NCBI GenBank assembly: GCA_021399435.1
Contig: JAJTUP010000074.1
Location: 124,001 to 188,000, forward strand
DNA: 64,000 nt
Source: Diaporthe sp. PMI_573
Lineage: Eukaryota > Ascomycota > Sordariomycetes > Diaporthales > Diaporthaceae
Direction of reading: 5' to 3'
A program made the translations under genes and the position numbers. The notes beneath the pieces are model-generated. The model had not been told where the DNA came from and searched no databases. It saw only the letters and a list, made by a program, of their open reading frames with translations. Numbering within the stretch: position 1 is the stretch's first letter; each line of letters starts with the position of its first letter. Of this stretch, positions 38,199-48,624 are shown piece after piece.

Positions 38199-39884
38199 AT
38201 GGCCACCAGTTCCCAAATTTAGCCTCCGCTTCATCCCCACCTCCAGCGCGATGGCAATGTCACTCGCCTTATCTTGAAGAGCAAGCCCTTTCTCATGCTC
38301 GCCGGAGAACTGCACAACTCATCACTCAGCTCGGCTCGCTACATGGCAGATGTATGGCCGGCTATGAGGAAGGAGGGTATCAATACCCTTCTTGGTTCTG
38401 TCGGCTGGGAGCAGATCGAGCCTGTCGAGGGAGTATTCGACTTCTCAGAGCTAGATGAGGTCATCCTTGGCGCGCGGCAACATGATATGCACCTTGCACT
38501 ATTGTGGTTCGCGGCGTATAAGAACGCCTCAAGCATATATGCGCCGTCATGGGTCAAAAAGGACTCTGGGCGTTTCCCGCGTGCACAAAGCATCGAGGCG
38601 GGCGGCGTCCGGCATATCCTCGACGTCGTGACGCCCTTGTCTTCAGAGTGTGTCAAGGCAGATGCGAAGGCGTTTAGCAAGTTGCTAGCACATTTAAAAG
38701 ACTTTGATTCAGACCACTCCACGGTACTCATGGTCCAGATTGAGAACGAGCCAGGAATACTGAGCGACTCGAGGGACAGGTCTCCCCTAGCTGAAGCAGC
38801 ATTCAAGGAACCCGTTCCAGAGTCTCTACTCCATCATCTAGTAAACAACCAACAACACCCAAGATTCGCGAAACGGTTCTCCAACATCCCCAAAGACGGA
38901 AGGCACACATGGGAAGAAGCATTTGGACCTGGTCTACTCGCCGACGAAGCCTTCATGGCTTTCCACTTCTCAAGCTAGCTTGAGCAAGTCGCCGCATCGG
39001 GAAAAGAATCCTACCCGTTACCCTTCTATGCCAATGCCTGGCTTAAACTCGACTTTGAAACCATGGACCACTCTAACCTTCCATCCATGGTGACCAGCGC
39101 TATCGTGGCCGGTGGTGACAATCCGGGGATGTATCCCTCTGGTGGAGCCTGCCAACATGTTCTCGATATGTGGCGGTTTGGGGCACCTTCGTTGGATTTT
39201 CTTGCGCCAGACAACTACTTTAATGACTATGATATGGTCTGCCGCGACTATACAAACAAGGGGAACCCGCTCTTTATTCCTGAACAGAGACATGATCAGC
39301 ACGGCGCTCGCCGGGCATGGCTGGCCCATGGAACATATGGTGCATTAGGGGTGAGCCCGTTCGGCATTGATGCGGGGCCCGAGGATATCAGCAGGGAGTA
39401 CCGGCTACTAAGCCAAGTCAAGGATTTCGTCTTGGGGGCCGCCCTCGAGGACCGCTTCGGGTTCTACTTTGATGAGATGCAGGAGCCCCCAAAGATTGAG
39501 ATGCCATGGTCCCGGGTATTTGGAGACATGCAAGTCACGATCGAGCGAAGCTTTGTCTTTGGTAAACAGGGCCCTGGTGGAGGCATGATAATCGGGCTGG
39601 CCGAGCACAAGTTTCTCTGTCTAGGATACGGATTCCAGGCCAGATTCAAGAGCACGAAAAAATGGGTTGTCTTTACAGGATTTCTGGAGGCGAAAGAATT
39701 AGAAGTGACCAAGGAAGGAGATCTCCGTCCGCTACTGAACGGCGACGAAACAAGGGGCGGTATGGCTCTAGTGATACCTAACCAAGAACCTGACTATGGC
39801 GACGTTCCCATTGCGACGACTGTACCTGCTCGCACGGGTATTGCTGAGGTTACAGTATATACTCTAACAGATGACACTTGTTGA
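38199..39884 (+). pseudogene. GH35-type (DUF5597) beta-galactosidase with two in-frame TAG codons
   Basis: One frame from ATG 38199 to the stop at 39884 covers about 561 codons and is broken only by TAG at 38220-38222 and TAG at 38976-38978. Between and after them the family is clear: KPFLMLAGELHNSSLSSA, then VQIENEPG (with the acid/base Glu), then PLPFYANAWL, then PDNYF and the C-terminal DUF5597 part. The second TAG interrupts AFHFSS-stop-LEQVAASGK. Both TAG codons would be CAG (Gln) by one C-to-T change, or another residue by other changes. No splice signals remove them. The gene is divergent from GH43 and would have acted on galactosides in the same sugar cluster. Confidence 0.8.
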
Positions 39885-40436
39885 CTTAAGTTAGCGCACA
39901 GTTTTATAACATAAGATATAAGATTTGCACGTCGGGGTTCTCATTTTATGATATACCGCGGATTCCAAAGCAAATCAACCTTCTCCTTTGGTTTCAAGTT
40001 TCCGAATGGCGACTTTCCATCTGCACCACCCGGCCAGCCTGAGTATCTACTTAAGTATGTACCTAGGAAGCGAGTCTACTCCTACCTACACCTATAACGT
40101 AATATAAATACATGCGGGTTAATTTAACAATCAGCAAGACAACTAAAAGAAGGCAAGCCTATTCAAGGCGTTCGTCTGGTCTGCACTGAGACTGCTACAG
40201 TTTTATAAACGAGTGACATGTTTTATTTGTTTGAAAACAAAGGAGTTACACAAGGTGTATTATGATTCAGGATACTTTGATCGTATGCATGAGTTCAAAG
40301 CAGAGATTGGCTTATCATCGGATTGACTGGTAGGTTGTGCAACAGCAATAATTCCTTACCATCGCAATAGAACGGCGAGATGTTAAAGGGGGGGAGGTAA
40401 ATAACAACAGGATTCGCTGTCACGCTTTCTTGAGTC
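39885..40436. other. Gap between GH35-type and CorA-like genes
   Basis: Convergent 3' flanks. No gene is supported. A run of G (GGGGGGG) lies near 40388-40394. Confidence 0.5.
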
Positions 40437-42193
40437 CTATGCAGTGGGTGGCACAGTCCGCCTCTTCCTCCAGATCAGGCTGGTGACCAAGCGTGCTACC
40501 GTGCTCGGTGTTGCGGTGGCTATCATTTCCAAAATCTGACTCCGCTGACTCCTAGGCTGGAAGCGTCGTAGCCAGAGAAACCATCCGCCCAAGACTAACA
40601 GAGTGAATGGGAGAGCGATTGCCCACAGAACCCAGAACTGCGGTGTGACAAAGGTGACATTCTTGACAGAACCATCCGGTAAAGTTGCGGTATTCGTTCC
40701 GAAGAATTGGGACCCAAAGATCGAGCTGATGACAGAAATGGGTAGGAATATCACAGCTATGACCGAGATGGTCCTCATGATGTAGCTATCTTCACGCATG
40801 ACTCTGCTATCACGCATGCTCGTGACGTTGAATGCCTGAAGATATCATCTCGTCAATTGGTATAATTATTTCATGACTTGTGCCAAAAAGAAAAGCATAA
40901 CACATACGAGATTGATCACGTTCTTTAGCCTCTGGTCGACACTTGCCAGCCTCAGTTTTGTTGACTGGAACATTTCGATGCGATGGTTGAATGCGTCATT
41001 CGTGCCTCGCCATATCGGATCCTGGTGTGTGGCGGTGGCGGATTGCGCATTTACCACGCATTGTAGGGATCTTAATGTCGCGTCGACGCCTTCCACTAAA
41101 TGTATGGCGTCTTTGGCAAGAGTATGGATACGAGGGTAGTCGATGTTCAGTATGTGGCGTCTCTCTATATCATCTGATGAGGACTGCCGGAAGATCTGCT
41201 GCAGAGGATGTCAGACAGGAGAGAGGTATGCGGTTTACACGGTGTATGTATGAAAGCCTGTGTGACTTGCCGTCTCTGTTTCGGTAACATTATCAAGGAT
41301 CGTCCAAGCATTTTCGTCTACAAACAAATACCACGCCTCGAAATACATGGTGAAGAGCAAGAAAGGGTTGTGCAATACATCCTGCCAGTCATCAGATTCG
41401 AATAGCCGGTGTACCAAGTCCCAATAAGTATAAGGTGGCTCGAACACGACTGCAGTGACTGTTGGATGCCCAACCGTTGTTGGGGGTGACAGTAAGAGAA
41501 TCAACCCTGACGATACCCACCCAGATCTGGTATTGCCGTCATTTGAAGGTAGTATGCTAAGAAGTCGAACCCATAGGGCTGTCATCCCAATGTATCAGTG
41601 CAATCTTTCTCACAACAGACGTCAAAAGTATCAATTTCAATATCACACGTACCACGTCTTCCATTCTCTGAGCCGCTCGTTCCGAATGAGTGTGTTGTCG
41701 ACCGAAGTGTTGCGCCAACAAATTGGCTCGGAAGGCTGTACAGATCGTACAGGTGGCCAAAGTCGGTCAAGTGACGAGGCGAAGCCCTGGGTAGTGTGCT
41801 GCGCTCAGGGTTTCAGCAAGTTGCCGTATAAAAGACTTCTGGAAAACGGCCACCTACATGATTGCCAAGTCATAGCCAGTGTGATGATCCAGTTCCCGAA
41901 CTGAAAATATACCAGTCATCCTTGGGTTCTTTCCTGAGCCCAAGATAAGAAGTTAGACCCTGTCAGAACCTCCATCTTACTTCTTCACACCAGTCTTGCA
42001 CGATGCAAAAACGGACTCGCCCCGTTAACAATGTGCTCTGAGTACGTGGGGTAGTACACGAACCCTTCCGCCACTGTATGATCCGAGCAGGCGGCTCTCC
42101 TAGTTCCTGGGTGCGAGGAATCTGCTGGTAATACCTCTGGGCTTTCTCCTCGAATTCCTCGATGTATGTGGGGTTCTCCGTGAGGTCTGTCAT
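40437..42193 (-). pseudogene. CorA-like Mg2+ transporter family protein, probably broken in its 5' half
   Basis: The 3' half is clean: exons 41271-41578, 40908-41198 and 40437-40835 join in phase and end in two membrane helices of the CorA kind (VIAVIFLPISVISSIFGSQF, then FWVLWAIALPFTLLVLGG). The intron between 41198 and 41271 fits only as GC-AG (GCAAGT donor). Another exon ends at 41653 (FGHLYDLYSLPSQF). Upstream, the frame carrying RQLAETLSAAHYPGLRLV has TAG at 41854-41856 after DHHTGYDLAIM, and loses frame near 41770. A start MTDLTENPTYIEEF lies at 42193. Its link to the next exon could not be fixed. The family is found in fungi near HET genes; Mg2+ transport has not been shown for it here. 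Confidence 0.55.
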
Positions 42194-43263
42194 GACTGCC
42201 GACAGTATGCGTCACCTTGATTAAGCAAACATTCGCCCTCGTGAGCAGTGTGCCGCGGGAAAAAGCAACCACTGGCATTCTATTTCGAGAATCACCCTCG
42301 GGCACGTGCATAGTGCAATACAAGCCCCAATCAGTTTGCGAGACTGAGAGCCTTGTGCTGCCGTCTTGATTTGTAATCAGACATTCCGTATCACAAAATG
42401 TTGAGAAGATGTTGGATCAGGTATGAAAGTGAGGCTGAGCTCTTCCGGTCCCAATCGCGCCCCCTGGCTGAAGCCCCTCCTCAATGGCAGGTTACACTGC
42501 ATTCAGACAAAACAAGCAAGGTGTCTTGCCAAGCTATCAAGAACAAACATCGCAGAACTCTCCTCCAAGGAATTTCCGTCCCTTGCAGTCACGGCAGATC
42601 AGCCATAGCCACTGACGCGTCATTTTCATCCTTGTCATGAGACGTCGTGATTCCCACCGAGGCAGACAAGAGGGCTCAGTTGCCGCCGTGCTCCTGACGA
42701 AAGAGCCTCATCCAGCTTTCTCACTCAAGCAGAAAAGTTATAAATAATACCAAGATGGCCATCCACACATAGTTCTCGTCAATTCTTCACCTTCATGCCT
42801 TCGCATGTCTTCTCTTGACCTGAAGCGTTTGATCTTTCAGACTCCATTGATTGTGAACCTTGACTGCTGTTCACTTATAGATCTCCCAATCTACATGGCA
42901 AGTCCCAGAGTACACATCTTTTGAACGGTGTGAAATATTAACGGTTCGTACAGGCTGACCAGGAACGACACGCTAAGAGCCACAACGACGTCAATGCTGA
43001 CAAGGCCCAAAAGAGTGTAGTAAGTTCTACTTTTGTAAGACCGATGTCCAAAGAACCCATAGCTAATCTGGCGAGCAACAGAAGAAATACAACTGGTCAA
43101 GCGGTGGGCGTCGCAGCGGCAACTCGCACAACGGACACCGCTCTGGAGGCTCTCGCACCGGGGGTCAAAACTCCGGTGGGCAGAACTCCGGTGGGCAGAA
43201 CTCCGGTGGGGGAAGCAGCCAGAGGACTTAGTCCTCCTACGACACATCATTCCTGCTTGCATC
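42194..43263. other. Interval with (NSGGQ)-type tandem repeat
   Basis: No gene is certain. At 43169-43210 a 15-base unit (AACTCCGGTGGGCAG) is repeated nearly three times. One frame reads it as repeats of NSGGQ, inside SGGSRTGG and GGGSSQRT; the frame closes with TAG just after. It could be a lost low-complexity exon of the next gene. A TATAAATA lies at about 42738-42745. Confidence 0.4.
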
Positions 43264-46196
43264 ATGGCACCTGCAGCAGCGTACAGCCTCGTCAGTCGGG
43301 CCAGAACCCATCTGTCCCGCCAGCCCGTGCTGGAGTACAATGATGGCCCAAGTCTGGATGTCGTTGGAAACGAGATCAAAGACGACAAACAGAGTTTCTT
43401 GTGCACAGTGAGCCCAGAGTCCGGCGACTTCGAACTCTTGGTCGTCCAAGCCCAGGACGAGTGCAAGGGAGCAGGTGTCACCTGGGGGCAAACCTCTATG
43501 ACCACAGGCACCCCACGTGTGTTTCGTGCTGCATTTTGGCATTACAAAGGTATCCCAATGGCCAGGAGATGGGATCAAAAGAGCTACCGATGGTACGACT
43601 GGTTGTCGATTGCGTGTCGCTGGATTCCCGGAGGCGTCGCATTGGCCGCAGTTGTAAGTGTTAAAGCATTCGACAGCGAAGATTTTCTCTCTACTTTCAC
43701 CACGCTAATGCAACATCGCCTAGCTTCCCTTCGCTTACTTCAGCAAACCTCGTCCGGAATACAAAGATCCGTATGCCTATGTCGAGGTGCGCTGCAAGTG
43801 GTATCTCTACCCGCGCCTGGCTAGGAACATCTCAGAGAATAGGACGGCCATTCGAAGGCGACTGGAACAGAAGGGTAGACATGAGCCATTTGGGGACCCT
43901 TGCCACCCATATCGGGCTTTCAAACCCGCTCGTCTTTGTTTTGTTCTTGAGAACGACAAGCATGTCGTTGATGAGCAAAATAATGAATGGTATATCACCA
44001 GGGATGTGACCAAGGTGAGCCCTATCAACTAGCATGAGCCCAGAAGGGCTGGGATTTGTGGCTTCAGACTTGTGCAATGGAGAGCTAAAAGCCAAGTAGG
44101 ACGATAACACAGCGTATCTCTTCATATCATACTCATTCTCCCAATTCGAAGTCCAAGATGAGGTAACGCGAAGAGAGAACCTCAACCAACTCTACGCTGC
44201 CGCGGTCAATATAACACACGAACTTGACTATTCTGCATTCTGGATCGCCAGCGAATGTGAATGTCAAGTTGATCCAAGTCTTGACGCTGATGAGAGAAAA
44301 GAGCTGATAAATCAAAATGTGAGTGTTCCATAATCTCGCTCGCACTCACCGCTGTTCTGGTTGCCCGGGAGAAATATTATGCCCCACATTCCAGACTTTA
44401 CTGCAATGCCCTCAATCTCATTCAGTTCTATCTAGGTCTACACAATGTCTGATATTATCCGAGAATCGTCAAAGACAGTGATTATTACCACTTCTAATGC
44501 ACAAGAAAGTGATCTTCAAGCACTGGAGGACTGGGGCAACCGTGTGTGGACGATTCCAGAGATTCTGCTGAGCCAGGGTAGCGAGGTGACTTGGGCACAC
44601 ATGGCGAGCGGGACGAACGCCGGAGGTGAGGCATCAGTCGACGGGCGGAAAGACCTCAGCAAAATCGACCTCGCCGAGCGAGCGTGGCATGACGCAAGCG
44701 AGGCACGACAGCTGGTCGAACACTTCACAAACCTCCACCTCAGCCGGCTGGAGCTAAGCAGCATTGCTCTACAGTGCCTGCGGCGCCGGGTCTTGAAACA
44801 GAAGCACCCTGGCGATCGCAGCTACGCCCTGATGGGCCTTCTCCGGCTCAGGCCACTAATCGACAGCGAAGATAGTGCTTTCCAAGCATTTGCAAGGTTA
44901 GTCGGCTCCACTGTTATCGCTTCCTCCATTATCTTGCCTGCTTGTTCATATACTTGCCCTGGGGACGTCTGTCGTTGGGCTAATAATATATCTCAAGACT
45001 CTCTCTGGCCCAGGACAGCGACCGTTTACTAGAACGTCTGATTTTCCTTCTCCCAAAATCTCCACTTGATCCCTGGGAGAACATGTCTGATGTTTACAGC
45101 TCCAAGCTGTGGGACATCGAGCCAAGCTGCCAGGTCTGCGGCGTTGGCGAGAACGACACGATCATCCTCGACGGCCTGCGTGGAGGGCTCATTCAGTGGT
45201 CACAGTTCAACGGCGTCTTCAGAGACCAGCCTTGGAAGGCTTTCACAGTGAGAATCTTCAGCATTGTCATGATCTTTCTCTTCCTCGCCATATTTATATG
45301 GCAGATGATGTTTGTGGCGGGTGTGCAGGTGTTACCTTCTACTCATCCTCGCCGTGATTCCTACGATTCGACCCAAAACTCGCCGACCATAGTCCTCGCC
45401 TACATACTTGCTCCAGTGATAGCAATGGTAGTAATCCTAATCTCAATCATCCCGGCTCTTGGTCCTTTTCTCCTGGGTCGCGGAAAGTCACACTCGGTCG
45501 AACCCTACCTCTTTGGCTTTGAGGGATACATGCCGATGGACCAGATTGAGGAGCGGCTCTTCGGCAGCTGCAGCAACCGCTTACAATGGAGTGCACATGG
45601 TTCTGCACACTCCCGACACGCGCAAGGTACGAAGCACCAGGAGATTCTGGCCTCTGACCTCGAGTCCGGTTCGAACGGCACAGTTCGAAGGCCCGAGGAT
45701 GAAGGCGATTCGAATCCCTCGCTCAACCCAGTCTGCACCTATGCCATGGAACCGATGGACCCACTATCACAATGCGAGGACTGCGTTGACTATGCAAAAG
45801 GTGGCATTTCGAATGGTAGGAAATGCTCACACGAGACCCATGAATCGGCACTCAAGAAGGCAAAGGCAGGCTATGGGAGCTTGAAGGTCTGTGACTCAAG
45901 AAGGTGGTTCGCTTGCCCCTTCTGATTTACTAACTGTGTGACAGTTGTTTACTCTTGTCGATACTGGTAGCATGGAGGTTACGCTTTTCGAGTCTGTGCG
46001 CCCTCCCGTCGCACTGTTTACTGGGGCGTCAGAGGGCGGCATGAGGAGAGCTTTAGCTTGTTCCCTTGACATCAGCACCGGGACGTTCTACCGGGAAACG
46101 GTATTGAGGGTTCCGGGGACCACGGAGGACAAGATGAGATCTGTCCCTCGAATTCGTTTGGGTTTAAAGTGTCCGCAAGATTGGTTTCATAAGTGA
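43264..46196 (+). CDS. HET-associated membrane protein (fungal heterokaryon-incompatibility-like)
   Basis: Six exons are read: 43264-43653, 43724-44014, 44100-44318, 44436-44896, 44998-45886 and 45945-46196. All phases agree, giving about 833 residues. The first ATG is provisional. Blocks include ACRWIPGGVALA, the HET-like part (LEDWGNRVWTIPEILLS and GDRSYALMGLLRL), two membrane helices (FSIVMIFLFLAIFIWQMMF and VVILISIIPALGPFLLG), then EGYMPMDQIEERLFG and a closing VDTGSMEVTLFE block. The motif for a calling-card aspartate (VWTIPE) is typical of HET proteins, which control cell death in non-self recognition. The protein lies in a membrane by its helices. No stop or frame break was found, in contrast to its left neighbour. 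Confidence 0.72.
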
Positions 46197-47035
46197 CATC
46201 GGAGGGAATCTAAGACTGAGAAGTGAAAGCAACACACTAGGGACGGTCATATGAAGGCACTTGTGCGTTTTCTCCTGCGAAGAAAAACATTCCTTTGAGA
46301 ATTACTCTGTCTGCTTCATTCATTTGCACAGGATTTACTATCACTAGTTATTCATATCGCTAGCTTGTTTAAAGATCAATAATCATAACGATTCAATAGC
46401 CAAGAAAACGCGTCGTGACAAGGCCTTCTTCGAAGGCCTAGAGTCCCTGAGCCGCCTGTACTGGGGCCGTGTTGCCGATCCGATCTCAGCCGGTGAGGTG
46501 CTCTTGCTCTCGTCGTCGCAGAAGCCGGCGCCTGAACGCAGCAGCGAGAATGTCGCCGTGGAGGACCGAAAGCTGGGACTTTCTCCCTTACGTTATACCA
46601 ACGCCATCCTTTACCATCCCGCGCGCCATGGCAATTTCGCGTCACCTGCGCGCGTCGGGCCAAGCGACAAGTGGAGTTGGATCTTTGGGCGCGTCCGAGT
46701 ATTCCGACGCCATACAAGCTCACGATGAGATCAGAGGCATAGCTAACCACACCGTTGCGGACTTTTACCTGCACGCAACTTGCATCCCGGCAGTTTCCGG
46801 GCCGAGGCGGTTGCTACGGGTTTGGGGAGCCATCCCCACGGAGAATTGTCTCCAAACACTGGAATAGAGCCGCTACTCGATCCTGAAAATTCACGGCACA
46901 AAGCCTGGCGACCTTATCACGATAGGCCAATTATTCATTATCAGCTTCATCCAGATAAGCTACAATTCATTCTGGTTGCGGAAGTGAGTTTGATTTGAAA
47001 GGTAGCTGGCGCTGGTCACTTCCTTAGCCAAAAAA
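46197..47035. other. Unresolved remnant of a coding region
   Basis: A forward frame from about 46398 to 46725 reads KTRRDKAFFEGLESLSRLYW and RYTNAILYHPARHGNF without a start codon at its head. It looks like part of a former gene, since the bases GC-rich in third positions continue through it. Family unknown. The rest is 3' flank of two convergent genes. Confidence 0.25.
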
Positions 47036-47596
47036 CTAGTTTGTCCTCTTCACAGTATACCTGCCCATGCTCTGGGGGCTCTTGAACAACACCCAAAGTC
47101 TAAGAAGACACGCAATGGGCATAGGTACAAGGAAAATCCGGATCGCCTTCTCGCGGCTCACGCCCGTGGCGCTTTCACCGCCAACCAGTACCTGCCACAA
47201 CACGATTGCGACGAAAACAGCTTCCAATGCTGCCAATATGGAGTATACTGTCCGCCTAATTTCGACGGCACCAGGCTTGTTGGGAACTCCAAGCAGAAGC
47301 CCGACATTGAGGACCAGTGTAAACGCCCCCATATACTGCGTAATAGAGGCTGCTTCAGGAGATGGTTGCTGTTGAAGAATATCGGCGGTCCGGTCGAACA
47401 TTGGCAGAAACTGCCCTTGAAGGGCTGATCGAGGATTGACTACCATTGGAATGCCCATGAAGAGGTTGAGAATAGACTCGGCGACGAATGCAATCCGTAT
47501 GCCTGTTGCTGGTGTGTTCGGGTCCATCTCAATCAAAAGATCTCTCTCCACGTCTTTCCTAACCTCGGCCATGTTGTTCTTGTTCTGTCGTGCCAT
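47036..47596 (-). CDS. Small four-helix membrane protein, function unknown
   Basis: One exon of 186 residues starts MARQNKNNMAEVRKDVERD. After a charged N-terminus come four hydrophobic segments: AFVAESILNLFMGIPMVV, then ITQYMGAFTLVLNVGLLLGV, then VYSILAALEAVFVAIVLW, then IFLVPMPIACLLRLWVLF. The layout is that of small fungal membrane proteins of unknown role. No enzyme motif is present. A short T/C-rich leader lies ahead of the ATG. Bases 47597-48624 hold no supported gene; the part around 48240-48560 is AT-rich. Confidence 0.7.
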   Translation of the reverse strand: MARQNKNNMAEVRKDVERDLLIEMDPNTPATGIRIAFVAESILNLFMGIPMVVNPRSALQGQFLPMFDRTADILQQQPSPEAASITQYMGAFTLVLNVGLLLGVPNKPGAVEIRRTVYSILAALEAVFVAIVLWQVLVGGESATGVSREKAIRIFLVPMPIACLLRLWVLFKSPQSMGRYTVKRTN

Positions 47597-48624
47597 TGTA
47601 TCTTGGTCGTGGTTTGGTATCTATGACTTTGTATGGACTGGGTAACTTGGAGACGCGTAGAGACGGTGTAGTTCTCGGGCTTCAGGTAAAGGTGAGAAGA
47701 TAACGAGGCTACTTGAGGTCGACTGAAGATGTGTTGACTCAAGAGGATGAAAGGCTCTGTGTCGAAAGTGGCATAGGAGATATTATAGTCTTCATCATTT
47801 CTCAACACCACGCATATCACTTTCAAAGGGGACTGTTACTGAACTCAAGGCTCCCCCGGACATAAGCGGCGCAAATGACCGCCGGACTTCAACCACCCCG
47901 AAAATTCCGAGGTACTTGGATATTGACAAATCAAGACCGGAATAGAGTGACTTTGATTTTGGATCCTGTCACCTAACTAAACAGCTGTGTCTGTGAGTAT
48001 CACGGTAGCCATTCGGGGTTCATACCTAGAACGGGTGTAACTTCTTCTAACATGTGAATGCGTTATGGCTTGAAGTGCCGTACACATTACAAATCATGCA
48101 GGCCTGAGCCGCCCTTTCCGATTAGGAACCAAGTTAAAGTTTACCCCAGACCCCACAACATCCACGATGGCCGGGTCAGTGGCTGTGTTGCATAGATTAC
48201 AACTAACTTAGAAGGGAAAAAATGTCATCGAGATGAGTCACAGACCCTTGATGAGAATGCAAATGACACATCTGCAGGATAATCAATTTAGAGTAAACCT
48301 TGCATAGAATTCTATCACCGGAAAAATATCTTTACGTAGAATATTAATTAGCCATAGGAGCTTTAGTAGGCTATAGAAACACTAGACTAAACTTACAACT
48401 TAGCTAAAAGATGTACACAGTACTATTGAGTAGTCGCTTTGCATAAGAAACTCTTATCTCTATAAATATAAAAGTTAGTTCAATTTCTCTTTTAAAAGTC
48501 ATCAGATTAAATAGTACATTAAATCCTAAGTGCCTACTAGTATCTTGGAAGTAAACTTGATGTATAACTTGGGACTTTTGGAGATAACTTTAGTGTTTTT
48601 TAAAAAGCCTGCTGAACAAGGTCT

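Noticed and set aside
42891..43511. Minus-strand frame with a hydrophobic C-terminal part
   Set aside because: It crosses the repeat and the first exon of the plus-strand HET-associated gene, whose phases agree. HRSSA repeats are the mirror of the NSGGQ repeat.
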